DNA of 64,000 bases. Source: Chenggangzhangella methanolivorans. Lineage in GTDB: Bacteria > Pseudomonadota > Alphaproteobacteria > Rhizobiales > Methylopilaceae. Each line of letters opens with the position of its first letter. The first letter of the stretch is position 1. The notes under the pieces were generated by a model. The model made no database searches and was not told the origin of the DNA. It saw only the letters and a list, made by a program, of their open reading frames with translations. Of the stretch, positions 9,470-21,013 are shown piece after piece. The stretch covers positions 1 through 64,000 of the forward strand of contig NZ_CP081869.1 of the NCBI RefSeq assembly GCF_019797865.1, read 5' to 3'. The translations under genes were made by a program, and so were the position numbers.

Positions 9470-10204
9470 TCAGTACAGGCTCGCGGTCGGCCGCACGATG
9501 ATCTCGTTGACGTCGACGCCGTCCGGCTGCCCGACCGCATAGGCCACGGCGCCGGCGATCGCGTCGGCCGGGATCGAGACCTCGCGGAACGCGTCCAGCA
9601 TCTCCTGCGCGCCCTTGTCGGTCGTGGTGTTGGCGAGCTCGGACTCGGTGACGCCGGGCGAGATGACGGTGACGCGCACATCCTTGTTCTCGAGCCGGAC
9701 GCCGTCCGAGATCGCAACCACCGCGTATTTGGTGGCGCAGTAGACCGCGCAGTTGGCCCAGACCTGATGGCCGCCGATCGACGAGACGTTGACGAAGTGA
9801 CCGGCCCCCTGGCGCTTGAACAGCGGAAGCGCGGCCGCGATCCCGTGCAGGACGCCACGGATGTTCACGTCGATCATCCGGTTCCACTCGTCGATCTTGA
9901 GCGCCTCGAGCGGCGCGAGCGGCATCACGCCCGCGTTGTTCATCAGCGTGTCGAGCTTGCCGAAGCGCTCGACCGCGAACTCGACGAAGCCGCGCATGTC
10001 CTCGAGGTCGACGACGTCGAGAGCGCGGAACGCCGCCTCCCCGCCCTCGGCCTCGATCTCGGCCACGATCTTCTCCAGCCGGTCGGTGCGGCGCGCGCCG
10101 AGCACGACCTTGGCGCCTTCTTTCGCGAGACGACGCGCGGTCGCCTCGCCGATGCCGCTGCTCGCGCCGGTGATCGCGACGACTTTGCCCTTGAGGTTCG
10201 ACAT
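9470..10204 (-). CDS. SDR-family NAD(P)-dependent oxidoreductase
   Basis: Classical short-chain dehydrogenase, 244 aa. The cofactor motif TGASSGIGEA lies at the N-terminus, NNAG follows, and the active-site YxxxK is YCATKYAVV with the Ser upstream in NVSSIGG. The start ATG at 10204 is preceded by AAGGGATGAG. The substrate is unknown (alcohol or ketone). It is transcribed divergently from an AraC regulator, and two 21-bp-spaced direct repeats lie between the two genes, suggesting direct control. Confidence 0.88.
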   Translation of the reverse strand: MSNLKGKVVAITGASSGIGEATARRLAKEGAKVVLGARRTDRLEKIVAEIEAEGGEAAFRALDVVDLEDMRGFVEFAVERFGKLDTLMNNAGVMPLAPLEALKIDEWNRMIDVNIRGVLHGIAAALPLFKRQGAGHFVNVSSIGGHQVWANCAVYCATKYAVVAISDGVRLENKDVRVTVISPGVTESELANTTTDKGAQEMLDAFREVSIPADAIAGAVAYAVGQPDGVDVNEIIVRPTASLY

Positions 10205-10290
10205 CTGCTCATCCCTTCGGTTTCGAAGGCGCCGTCCGTCGGCGCCGGTCGACGGGGAACATGGCGAGACGAGAGGCCGAACCTGTAGAC

Positions 10291-10320
10291 CGATCCTCCC
10301 GACCTCTTGCACGATCCTCC
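10291..10320. promoter_or_regulatory. Putative AraC-type operator: tandem CGATCCTCC half-sites
   Basis: CGATCCTCC occurs at 10291-10299 and 10312-10320, start-to-start 21 bp, about two helical turns. AraC-family proteins typically bind direct repeats with this spacing. The sites lie 87-116 bp upstream of the SDR start. Confidence 0.45.
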
Positions 10321-10427
10321 AAGATCGCTTGTCCGCACTCGCTTCCGACCACGCGATGCGCTTTGGTCAGGCCATGGATAACGGTGCGCCGCGCCTCATA
10401 TCCGAGGGCGAAGCACAGGAGGCGCCA

Positions 10428-11326
10428 ATGGCGAGCTCAAGCGATCTCGCGGAGCTGATTGACCGATACGCCGAGCGCGAGGGCCTCATCGAGGAGACCG
10501 CCCTGCCGCGCGTGATGCTGGTGAAGTCGACTCGGCGCACAGAGCCGATCCACTCGATGCAGAGCGCTGCGGTCTGCATCATCGCCTCGGGGCGCAAGCG
10601 CGTGATGCTTGGCCAGGACGTCTTCACCTACGACCCCGAACAGTACCTGATCGCGAGCGTCGACCTGCCTCTGGTCGGCGAGGTCATCGAGGCGACGCCG
10701 GAAGAGCCCTATCTCTGCTTCGTGCTGAAGCTCGACCCCGCGATGCTCGCCCGATGCTGGTCGAGTTCAGCGTCGAGCGAAGCCGCGCCGCGCAAAACAG
10801 GGCCTGCGCTGTCGCTCGGAAAAGTCTCGCCGGAACTGCTCGACGCCGCGGTGCGGCTGATGCGGCTGCTCGAAACGCCCGCCGATATCCGGCGCTCGCC
10901 CCGCTCGCGGAACGCGAGATCCTTTACCGGCTCATGCGCGGCGGGGAGGCCGAAAAGCTCGGCGAGATCGCGCTCGCCGACGGGCGTCTCGGCCAGGTCA
11001 ACCGCGCGATCGACTGGATCAAGCGCAATTTTCGCGAGCCGTTCGAGATGGATGCGGTGTGCGCCGAGGCGCGCATGAGCCAGTCGGCGCTGCACGCGCA
11101 TTTCAAGTCGGTGACGCTGATGAGCCCGCTGCAATACCAGAAGCAGCTGCGCCTTCAGGAGGCGCGGAGGCTGATCCTGACGAGGTCCGCGGACGCGGCC
11201 GGCGCGGGGCACGCGGTCGGCTACGACAGCCCGTCGCAGTTTTCGCGGGAGTACCGCAGGCTGTTCGGCGCGCCGCCGATGCGGGACGGGGAGCGGCTCA
11301 GGGCCGAGGGGGCGTGGGCGGGGTAA
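10428..11326 (+). CDS. AraC-family transcriptional regulator
   Basis: About 299 aa after correction, with an N-terminal AraC_N sensor domain (SMQSAAVCIIASGRKRVMLG) and a C-terminal double HTH (SQSALHAHFK...SPLQYQKQLRLQEARRL...GYDSPSQFSREYRR). The start ATG at 10428 follows AGGAGG. Three indels are inferred: a missing base near 10752 (LAR/MLVEFSVE), an extra base near 10790, and a missing C at 10889-10890 (ADIPALAPLAERE). It very likely regulates the divergent SDR gene, a common genomic pairing for this subfamily. Confidence 0.85.
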
Positions 11327-11334
11327 GCGCCGAC

Positions 11335-11426
11335 GTCATGCCCGCATCTTCGCGGGTATCCACGACTTCGGCGCAGAGCTCCACGTTCCCAGGAAGTCGT
11401 GGATACCCGGCTCCGCCGGGCATGAC
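11335..11426. repeat. Family C palindromic repeat, copy 1
   Basis: Left arm GTCATGCCCG...GTATCCACGACTT and right arm AAGTCGTGGATACCCG...CGGGCATGAC flank a spacer of about 25 bp. It is near-identical to copies at 48172 and 53856. Confidence 0.9.
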
Positions 11427-11457
11427 GGCCTGAGGATCGGTCGCCTCAAACGAAAAA

Positions 11458-11481
11458 CGCGGCGGGATCGCTCCCGCCGCG
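11458..11481 (-). terminator. Rho-independent terminator of ilvC
   Basis: A perfect 10-bp GC stem (CGCGGCGGGA with TCCCGCCGCG) and 4-nt loop are followed on the minus strand by TTTTT (bases 11457-11453). It lies 26 nt past the ilvC stop. Confidence 0.85.
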
Positions 11482-11506
11482 CTTCTCAGTCCGATCTTCA
11501 GAAAAC

Positions 11507-13208
<1,702 letters not shown>

Positions 13209-13213
13209 AATCG

Positions 13214-13236
13214 CCGTACCGTACGTTACGGTTCGG
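13214..13236. promoter_or_regulatory. Putative TetR operator
   Basis: A palindrome: CCG-t-ACCGTA, centre CGT, TACGGT-t-CGG. It is symmetric over 23 bp with a single T/T mismatch pair and lies immediately upstream of the tetR start, the classical position for an autoregulatory operator. Confidence 0.65.
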
Positions 13237-13319
13237 CTCTATGCCGGAAGACGGGGTCGGTTTCAAGGTCCCTTTCGACGCCTGGTCGCGGGAATCTTTT
13301 CGGGCTCCGAAACACCGCC

Positions 13320-13415
13320 GTCATCCCGGCCGAAGAGCAGGGATCCAGGACCATCGACTTCTGAGGGCTTCGCGGCGCCGGCGTTCATCGATTCCGGGGT
13401 CAAGCCCGGGATGAC
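13320..13415. repeat. Family C-related palindromic repeat (divergent)
   Basis: It begins GTCATCCCGG and ends with CCGGGATGAC, with GGATCCAGG/ATTCCGGGGTC inside. It combines features of families A and C. It lies just past the dxs stop and could serve as its terminator. Confidence 0.65.
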
Positions 13416-13436
13416 GGCCGCGGTTCCTGAGCGCCC

Positions 13437-15362
13437 TCAGGCGCGCAGCGCGGCCCGCACGTCGCGGCCGAGCGCGGAAAGCGCCGTGGCTGCGATCGCC
13501 TTGGCGTCCAGGCCGGCGTCCGAAACCTGCCGCTCGGGCTTGTCGTGCTCGATGAAACGATCCGGCAGGCCGAGCGTGCGGATCTTGAGGCCGCGATCGA
13601 GCGCCCTCCATGGCGAGAAGCTGCAGCACGGCCGCGCCGAAACCGCCGGCCTCGGCCGCCTCCTCGATCGTCACCATCACCTCGTGCTCGCGCGCGAGCC
13701 GCAGCAGCAGCGCGCGGTCGAGGGGCTTCGCGAAGCGCGCGTCGACGACGGTCGCCGAGACGCCCTTCAGCGCGAGTTCCTCGGCCGCTTCCTGCGCCGC
13801 CTTGAGGCGGGTGCCGAGCGAGACCAGCGCCACCGTCGTACCCTCGCGCACGATGCGCCCGCGGCCGATCGGCAGCACGCGGCCGCGCAAGGGCAGCTCG
13901 ACGCCCACGCCCTCGCCGCGCGGATAACGGAAGGCGCTCGGGCCGTCGTCATAGGCGGCTGCGGTCGCAACCATGTGGACGAGCTCCGCCTCGTCGGCGG
14001 GCGCCATCAGCACGAAGTCGGGCAGGCAGCCGAGGAAAGCGAGATCGTAAGCGCCGGCATGCGTCGCCCCGTCGGCGCCGACGAGGCCGGCGCGGTCGAG
14101 GGCGAAGCGCACGGGCAGCTTCTGAATCGCGACGTCGTGGACCACCTGGTCATAGGCGCGCTGCAGGAACGTCGAGTAGATGGCGCAGAACGGGCGCAGG
14201 CCTTCGGTAGCGAGGCCCGCCGCAAACGTCACCGCGTGCTGCTCGGCGATGCCGACGTCGAAGGTGCGCTGCGGAAACGCTTTGCCGAAGAGGTCGAGCC
14301 CGTGCCGCCCGGCATCGCAGCGGTGATCGCGACGATCCGGTCGTCGCTTTCGGCCTCGCGGATCAGGCTCTCGGCGAACACCTTGGTGTAGCTCGGGGCG
14401 TTTGGCCTTGGGCTTGGCCTGCGCGCCCGACGACGCCGTGCGCCGTGATACTTGTCGGCGCTGGCTTCCGCGGGCGCGTAGCCCTTGCCCTTCTGCGTCA
14501 CGACATGGACGAGGATCGGCCCGAGATCGGCGTCGCGGACGTTCCTGAGCACCGGGAGCAGATGCTCGAGATTGTGGCCGTCGATCGGGCCGACATAGTA
14601 GAAGCCGAGCTCCTCGAACAGCGTGCCGCCCATGGCGAAGCCGCGGGCGTATTCCTCGGCCCGCTGCGCGCCGCGCTCGACGAACTTCGGCAGGCGCTTG
14701 GCGAGCCCCTTGCCGATGTCGCGCAGCGACAGATAGGTGCGGCCCGAGGCGAGCCGCGCGAGATAAGCCGACATCGCGCCGGTGGGCGGGGCGATCGACA
14801 TGTCGTTGTCGTTAAGGATGACGACGAGCCGCGAGCCGAGATGGCCGGCGTTGTTCATCGCCTCATAGGCCATGCCGGCCGACATGGCGCCGTCGCCGAT
14901 CACCGCCACGACGTTGTTGGCCGCGCCCGTGAGGTCGCGCGCCACCGCCATGCCGAGGCCGGCGGAGATCGAGGTGGACGAGTGCCCGGCGCCGAAGGGA
15001 TCGTATTCGCTCTCGGCGCGGCGGGTGAAGCCCGAGAGCCCGTCGCCCTTGCGCAAGGTGCGGATGCGGTCGCGGCGGCCGGTGATGATCTTGTGCGGAT
15101 AGCACTGGTGGCCGACGTCCCAGATCAGCCGGTCGCGCGGCGTGTCGAAGACGTGGTGGAGCGCGACCGTCAGCTCGACCACGCCGAGCCCGGCGCCCAG
15201 ATGCCCGCCGGTGACCGAGACCGCGTCGATGGTCTCGCGCCGCAGCTCGTCCGCGAACTGGCGCAGCTCCGCGTCGTCGAGCGCCCGGAGATCCTCGGGC
15301 GTATCGACTCGGTCGAGCAGCGGAGTGGCGGACGGGAGGGTCACTTCGGAGATGACTGCCAC
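13437..15362 (-). CDS. dxs: 1-deoxy-D-xylulose-5-phosphate synthase
   Basis: TPP enzyme joining pyruvate and glyceraldehyde-3-phosphate at the entry of the MEP isoprenoid pathway; about 641 aa. Motifs seen: [31 protein letters not shown] (TPP site), [10 protein letters not shown], and the C-terminal transketolase half with [21 protein letters not shown]. Four indels net to zero: near 14440 and 14395 (linker region KYHG...SYTKVF), a missing base near 14300 ([11 protein letters not shown]), and an extra C in CCC at 13604-13606 ([12 protein letters not shown]). Start uncertain: GTG 15362, or GTG further in, giving [13 protein letters not shown]. No clear Shine-Dalgarno precedes either. Confidence 0.93.
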
Positions 15363-15474
15363 GTTAAGAAAATGAGGCGGGAGGGTTACACGAGCCCTTG
15401 GAGCCGCGCAAACCCGCCGCTTCACGACCTTGGTCGGCTTGTAGATAGGCGCCGGCGCGCAAGTTACGGAGGGC

Positions 15475-16994
15475 ATGAGGCTATTTTTCGGCTGCGCCGC
15501 GGCTCTCGCTCTGGCGCTCCTTTGGTCCGCCCCGGCTGCGGCGATGCGGCCTGCGGCGCTTGGCGGCGCTGCGCCTGCGCTCGAGTCGCAGGCGCAGTTC
15601 CGGTTCCCCTGGGAATCGCGCGCGCCAAAGCGCAAGACCCGCCAGAAGCGGCCGCCCCGCCCCAACAAGGCGCGGACGGAACGGCGCGCGGCGCCCGACC
15701 GGGCCAAGAAGACGCCGCCCCTACGCGCCCGCTCGACCCGAAAGACGCGCTGCTGCCCGCGCTTCTGGTTCCGCTCGGCGCCCTTCCGCGCGGAGCGACG
15801 GCGCGAGAGCAGGAGAACTGGGCCGCGCTCGCCGCGCAGTTGGGCGAGCCGGCTCCCGTCCCCCTGCTTCCGCCCGAAGGGCCAGCGCCCGCCCCCGCAA
15901 ATGTGATGGCGTTGCTGTCCTCGCTGCAGAAGCCGGCGCCCGTCGCGGCGCCTCAGGCTGACGAGGACGAGGACGAGACGCCCGACATGCACGTCCCGCT
16001 GCCGCCCGTGCGGCCCGGCGGCGAAACCGCGGCCGCTTCGCCGCCTCCGAACCGCGAGAGGCTTGCGCCCGAGGGCGGTCTCGCGCCGGACGGACAGGGC
16101 CTCGCGCCCGACAGCGTGCCGATCCCCTCCCCGCGTGACGAACGCAGCGCGGCGCTGAACCCCGAAGTTCCGCTGCCGCCAGAGGCTCCCGAGCCGCCCA
16201 AGGGCCCGACGCCGCCCGCGATCGAGCTTCCCGTCACCAGCCATGCGGAAGACCCGGCCTGCGCCGCGCTTGCGGACGAAAGCTTCGCGGTCGCCGAGCA
16301 GATTCCCCCGATCGAGGGACCGGGCGTCTGCGGCGGCGGGCCGCTGGTCCGGCTGACGGGCGTCAAGCGCAAGGACGGCGGGCTGATTTTGATCAAGCCC
16401 GCCGCCACCTTGCGCTGCGGAATGGCCAAGGAGCTCGCCGAGTATCTGCGCGAGGACGTCTCGCCCTCCGCCGAGGCCGCCGGGACGAAGCTCGAAAAGC
16501 TCGAGATCGCCGGCTCGTTCCAGTGCCGCGGCCGCAACGGCGCGGCAGGCGGGAAGATGAGCGAACACGGCCGCGCCAACGCCGTCGACCTTTCGGGCTT
16601 CGGCTTCGCGGACGGCAAGGAGTTCGGGATTTTCGCCGCCGAGCTCCCGGAACCCGTCAAGACCGCCGCCAAGGCCGGCGCCTGCGCGCGCTTCGCGACG
16701 GTCCTGGGGCCGGGCTCCGACGGGTTCCACGAGACCCATCTCCACATCGATCTTCAGCCGAGGCGCTCGAAGGCCAAGCTCTGCCAGTGGTCGGATCCGG
16801 AGGTCGCGAAGGCCAAGGACGAGGACAGCCAGGAGGCGGAGGCGCCGAAGCCGGCTTCCGCCAAGGACGGCGAACCCGAGAAAGCCGACGCCGGGAAGGG
16901 CGAGGCGAAGGGCGCCTCCTCCAACGCTCAGGCCTCCGGCCGCAAGGCTGATCGGCCCGACGAGCCCCTTCCGAAGCGCAGCGAGACGCCGTAA
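15475..16994 (+). CDS. Extensin-family secreted protein
   Basis: About 506 aa. A signal peptide ([17 protein letters not shown], cleavage near AAA) is followed by a long Pro/Ala/Glu-rich low-complexity linker and then the extensin-like C-terminal domain: [14 protein letters not shown] (about 16560-16600) and [24 protein letters not shown]. The HxxHxHxD arrangement resembles D-Ala-D-Ala peptidase-like metal sites, so a peptidoglycan role is plausible but unproven. The tail is highly charged (Lys/Glu/Ala). One base is missing near 15610-15640; the corrected length is a multiple of three. The start follows GGAGGGC. It is divergent from dxs, 112 bp apart. Confidence 0.85.
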
Positions 16995-17040
16995 GCGCTT
17001 GGGCCACGCCGTCTCGTCCGGACGCGAAAGGCTTTAGGCG

Positions 17041-18417
17041 ATGCTGACCAATCTCCAGGCGCGCGACGTCGCGACCGTCCTCCACCCCTATTCCAACCTC
17101 GCGACGCTGCCGAGCCAAGGCACGCTCATCCTCGAGCGCGGTCAAGGCGTTTATGTCCACGACGTCGAGGGCAAGCCCTACATCGAGGGCATGGCCGGCC
17201 TCTGGTGCAACGCGCTCGGGCACGGCGTCGAGGAGCTGGTCGAGGCGGCCGCCGAGCAGATGCGCAAGCTCCCTTTCGCGCATCTCTTCACCGGCAAGAG
17301 CCACGACCCGGCGATCGCGCTCGCCGAAAAGCTCAAGGAGCTCGCGCCGATGAAGGCCGCAAAGGTCTTCTTCACTTCCTCGGGCTCTGAAGCCAACGAC
17401 ACCCAGATGAAGCTCGTCTGGTACGTCAACAACGCGCTCGGCCGCCCGCAGAAGAAGAAGATCATTTCCCGCATCAAGGCCTATCACGGCGTGACGATCG
17501 CGAGCGCGAGCCTCACGGGCCTGCCCAACAACCACATCGACTTCGACCTGCCGCTGTCCTCCGTGCGCCACGCCGGCTGCCCGCATCACTGGCGTTTTGG
17601 CCATGAGGGCGAGACGGAAGCCGAATTCTCCGCGCGCCTCGCCGCCGAGCTCGACGCGCAGATCGAGGCCGAGGGACCGGAGACGGTCGCGGCTTTCATC
17701 GCGGAGCCCGTGATGGGCGCCGGCGGCGTGATCGTGCCGCCGGAGGGCTATTTCGCCGCCATCCAGCCCATCTTGGAGAAGCACGACGTGATGCTGATCT
17801 CCGACGAGGTGATCTGCGGTTTCGGTCGGCTCGGCGAGTGGTTCGGCGCGACCAAGCTCGGCATGAAGCCGGACACGGTCTCGGTCGCCAAGGCGCTCAC
17901 CTCCTCGTACATCCCGCTCGGCGCGGTCATCATCCCGGACTGGATCGACGAGGCGCTCGTCGCCCAAAGCGCCAAGATCGGCGTCTTCGGCCACGGCTTC
18001 ACCTATTCCGGCCACCCGGTCGCCGCCGCCGTCGGGCTGAAGACGCTCGAGATCTACGAGCGCATCAACATTCTCGGCCATGTCACTGACATCACGCCGC
18101 ATTTCCAGAAGCGCCTGAAGGCGCTCGGCGACCATCCTGGTCGGCGAAGCCCGCGGTCTCGGGCTTGTGGCGCGGTCGAGGTCGTGGCCGACAAGGCGGC
18201 CAAACGCGCCTTCGACCCGAAGACGGCGGTGGCCGCCAAGGTGGTGGCGTTCGCGCAGGACGAAGGCCTGATCGTGCGCGCCATCGGCGACGCGGTCGCG
18301 GTCTGCCCGCCGCTCGTGATCACCGAAGCCGAGATCGACGAGCTGTTCGACCGCCTCGGCCGCGCGCTCGACCGCGGAGAGGAATGGGTGCGGAAAGAGC
18401 GGTCGCGGGAGGGCTGA
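17041..18417 (+). CDS. Class III (omega) aminotransferase
   Basis: PLP-dependent fold-type I enzyme, 458 aa, of the beta-alanine/omega-amino acid:pyruvate group. It has the N-terminal GKPYIEGMAGLWCNALGHG, SSGSEANDTQMK, the DEVICGFGRLG stretch with the PLP-binding Asp, and Lys284 in SVAKALTSSYIPLGA as the Schiff-base lysine. The amino donor cannot be told from sequence. Residues 367-378 are garbled by a compensating indel pair (about 18137 and 18168); the alternative frame reads LVGEARGLGLV, the conserved family sequence. It stands alone between the extensin gene and the DUF898 gene. Confidence 0.9.
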   Translation: MLTNLQARDVATVLHPYSNLATLPSQGTLILERGQGVYVHDVEGKPYIEGMAGLWCNALGHGVEELVEAAAEQMRKLPFAHLFTGKSHDPAIALAEKLKELAPMKAAKVFFTSSGSEANDTQMKLVWYVNNALGRPQKKKIISRIKAYHGVTIASASLTGLPNNHIDFDLPLSSVRHAGCPHHWRFGHEGETEAEFSARLAAELDAQIEAEGPETVAAFIAEPVMGAGGVIVPPEGYFAAIQPILEKHDVMLISDEVICGFGRLGEWFGATKLGMKPDTVSVAKALTSSYIPLGAVIIPDWIDEALVAQSAKIGVFGHGFTYSGHPVAAAVGLKTLEIYERINILGHVTDITPHFQKRLKALGDHPGRRSPRSRACGAVEVVADKAAKRAFDPKTAVAAKVVAFAQDEGLIVRAIGDAVAVCPPLVITEAEIDELFDRLGRALDRGEEWVRKERSREG

Positions 18418-18522
18418 GAAACCACATCCCAGGGCTGTCGTTCCGTCTCGCCTGCGCAACAAATCCGTGATTTAAGCGGTCGACAAGCAGCGGGGGCTGC
18501 GCAGAAAGACGTCGGGGGCGCA

Positions 18523-19725
18523 ATGACGGCTTGGAACGCGGACCAGGGCGAAACCGGCGTCAGGCCGAGCTTCCAGGGCTCGGCCGGCGAGATGTTCCCG
18601 ATCGTCTTCAAGGGCCTTGCGCTCACCGTCCTGACGCTCGGCGTCTATCGCTTCTGGTACCTCACCAACGTCCGCCGGTTCCTGTGGAACCGCGTCGAGG
18701 TCGGCGGCGACTATCTCGAATACACCGGCCGCGGCGTGGAGCTCTTCATCGGCTTCCTCATCGCGCTCGCGGTGGTGATCCCGCTCTATGGCGTGATCTT
18801 CTTCCTGAGTTTCCTGCTCGGGCCGATCGGCACGATCGTGTTCCAGAACGTCGCCACCGTGGCGATCATCTTCCTCGCGCAGTTCGCGCTCTTCCGGGCG
18901 CGGCGCTACCGGCTCACCCGCACGATCTGGCGGGGCGTGCGCTTTCAGCAGACGGGCTCGGGCCTCGCCTACGCCGCCAAGTCGCTCGGCTGGGCGATCC
19001 TCGTCATCCTGACGCTGGGCCTCGTCTACCCCTGGATGCGTGCGAGCCTCGAGCGCTACAAGATGACCAACACCTGGTACGGCGACCAGCAGGGCGCGTT
19101 CTCCTCGACCGGCGGCCAGCTGTTCAAGCGCGGCTTCCTGCTGTGGCTGCTGTGCGTCGTCGTCATCGTGGGCCCGATCGCGGTGCTGGCGGCGCTCGAG
19201 ATGCGGACGCCGGGCGCGGCCCAGGCCTCGCCCGCGCACGCCGCGCTCTTCGTGCTGTTCCTGCTGCTGCCGGTGGTCTTCGCCGTCTATCTCGCGATCG
19301 AATACCGCTGGTGGGCGAACGGCTGCTCGATCGGTCCGGCGGCGGCGAGCTGCGACCTCGGCCTGTTCCAGTTCTTCAAGGTCTACGCCGGCTATTTCGG
19401 CGTGGTGCTGCTGTTCTCGATGGCCGTCGGCGCCGTGGGCGGGCTGATCGCCTATCTGCTGCACGCCAACGGCGTGCTCCAGGCGACCGAGCCCGGCCCC
19501 GCCCAATACGCCGTGATGGCGGGCGGCGTGCTGGTCTATTTCGTGATCGCGCTCGCCTTCGCGGCGCTCTGGCAGCTGTTCGGGGTCCGGCCGATCTGGC
19601 GCAAGTCGTTCGAAAGCGTCGAGATCTTCGGGCTTCCGGCGCTGATGGCCGCCCAGTCGCAGGCGCCCGTGGCCAACGCCTTCGGCGAAGGCATCGCCGA
19701 CGCGATCGATTTCGGCGGGTTCTGA
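18523..19725 (+). CDS. DUF898 (YjgN-like) membrane protein
   Basis: A 400-aa polytopic inner-membrane protein with two related halves. Each starts with a FxGxxGEMF / TGGQLFKRGF type stretch followed by paired hydrophobic helices; TLGVYRFWYLTNVRRFLW and TLGLVYPWMRASLERYKMTNTWYG are the DUF898 repeats. Function is unknown. It is the first of three same-strand genes with the M48 protease and DUF1499 protein, 97 bp from the next, and this order suggests an envelope-maintenance unit. Confidence 0.85.
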   Translation: MTAWNADQGETGVRPSFQGSAGEMFPIVFKGLALTVLTLGVYRFWYLTNVRRFLWNRVEVGGDYLEYTGRGVELFIGFLIALAVVIPLYGVIFFLSFLLGPIGTIVFQNVATVAIIFLAQFALFRARRYRLTRTIWRGVRFQQTGSGLAYAAKSLGWAILVILTLGLVYPWMRASLERYKMTNTWYGDQQGAFSSTGGQLFKRGFLLWLLCVVVIVGPIAVLAALEMRTPGAAQASPAHAALFVLFLLLPVVFAVYLAIEYRWWANGCSIGPAAASCDLGLFQFFKVYAGYFGVVLLFSMAVGAVGGLIAYLLHANGVLQATEPGPAQYAVMAGGVLVYFVIALAFAALWQLFGVRPIWRKSFESVEIFGLPALMAAQSQAPVANAFGEGIADAIDFGGF

Positions 19726-19822
19726 GCCGAAGCGCATGGGCGGCGCGGCGCGGCCTCTGGCAAAGTCGCTCCCGCGCCGGGGCCGTCCCGTCGCGACCGA
19801 CGACATGTATCGGGCGTAGCAC

Positions 19823-21013
19823 GTGACGAGCAGCGGAACGGGCGTCTTCTTCGACGGGCTCACGAGCCGCCGGCAGGACGTCCATGTCGCCCTTCAGGAC
19901 GCGACGCTCGAGATCCTGCGTCCGGACGGCGCGCGGCTCGACATGTGGCCGCTCGGCCAGCTCCGTGAACTGTCCGCGCCGCCCGAACTCCTGCGGCTCG
20001 GCCATGACGGCGGGAACGCGCTCGCCCGGCTGGAGATCCGCGATCGGGCGCTCGCCGCGCAGATCCGCGCCTCCGCCCCCCGCCTCACCGCCGCGCTCGC
20101 CGAGGAACGCGGAACGACCCGCAAGGTCGTGCTGTGGAGCCTCGCGGCCATGGTCTCGGTCTCGCTCTTCACCTTCTACGGCGTGCCGGCGCTCGCCGAC
20201 CGGGTCGCCCCGCTCCTGCCCTGGAGCGTCGACCGACACATGGGCGACATCGCCGACCGCCAGATCCGCGCGGTGTTCCCGACCGATCCCGGCGGCTTCG
20301 AATGCGGCGCCTCCTCCGAGGAGCGGCCCGGCCGCGAGGCGCTCGACCGGCTGACGAAACGGCTCTCCGACGCCGCGGCGCTCCCTGTCCCCATCAAGGT
20401 GACGGTGGTGCGCAGCGACTTCGTCAACGCGCTCGCGCTGCCGGGCGGCGGCGTCTACCTGTTCCGCGGACTGCTCGACAACGCCCGTTCGGCCGACGAG
20501 ATCGCGGGCGTGCTCGCCCATGAGATCGGCCACGTCGCCCATCGCGACGGCGCGCGCCGGGCGTTGCAGGCGGGCGGGGCGTCGCTGCTGTTCGGCTTCA
20601 TCCTCGGCGACGTGGTGGGCGGCACCGCCGCCATCACCATCGCGCGCGTGCTCAGCGAAGCGCACTATTCGCGGGCCGCCGAAACCAACGCCGACGACTA
20701 CGCAGCCGACCTGATGAAAAAGATCGGAGCCGATCCGCGCCCGCTCGGCGAATTTCTCTCGCGCCTGACCGAGGGCGCGTCCGAACCGGAGGCCGACCAG
20801 GACAAGGCCGGCAAAACGGACGACGCCGGCGAAAAACCGACCGAGACCGAGAAGCGCAAGGAACGCTCGCTGCAGAGCTGGATCTCCTCGCATCCCGAAA
20901 GCGAAGAGCGCCGTCGCCGCGTCGACGCCGTCGCGGGCGACGGGCCGTTTTCGCCTGTGGTCGACGGCGCGGATTTCCTCGCGATCCAGCGCATCTGCGG
21001 CAAACCCTCATGA
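19823..21013 (+). CDS. M48-family membrane metalloprotease
   Basis: A 396-aa zinc protease with HEIGHVAHRDG (His233, family HExxH). The third ligand Glu lies in the AAETNADDYAADL region. A single hydrophobic helix near residues 100-120 (LWSLAAMVSVSLFTFYG) follows a cytoplasmic N-domain. An acidic/lysine-rich stretch (about 310-345) precedes the C-terminus. The domain layout resembles YfgC/BepA-type or HtpX-like peptidases acting in the envelope; the substrate is unknown. The start is GTG. The stop overlaps the next ATG (ATGA), showing translational coupling to the DUF1499 gene. Confidence 0.85.
   Translation: MTSSGTGVFFDGLTSRRQDVHVALQDATLEILRPDGARLDMWPLGQLRELSAPPELLRLGHDGGNALARLEIRDRALAAQIRASAPRLTAALAEERGTTRKVVLWSLAAMVSVSLFTFYGVPALADRVAPLLPWSVDRHMGDIADRQIRAVFPTDPGGFECGASSEERPGREALDRLTKRLSDAAALPVPIKVTVVRSDFVNALALPGGGVYLFRGLLDNARSADEIAGVLAHEIGHVAHRDGARRALQAGGASLLFGFILGDVVGGTAAITIARVLSEAHYSRAAETNADDYAADLMKKIGADPRPLGEFLSRLTEGASEPEADQDKAGKTDDAGEKPTETEKRKERSLQSWISSHPESEERRRRVDAVAGDGPFSPVVDGADFLAIQRICGKPS

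Noticed and set aside
14445..16994. 849-codon plus-strand open frame spanning dxs antisense and the extensin gene
   Set aside because: Only the part after about 15630 has extensin-domain sequence; the first 1 kb is antisense to dxs. The real start is ATG 15475 with a signal peptide and one missing base.
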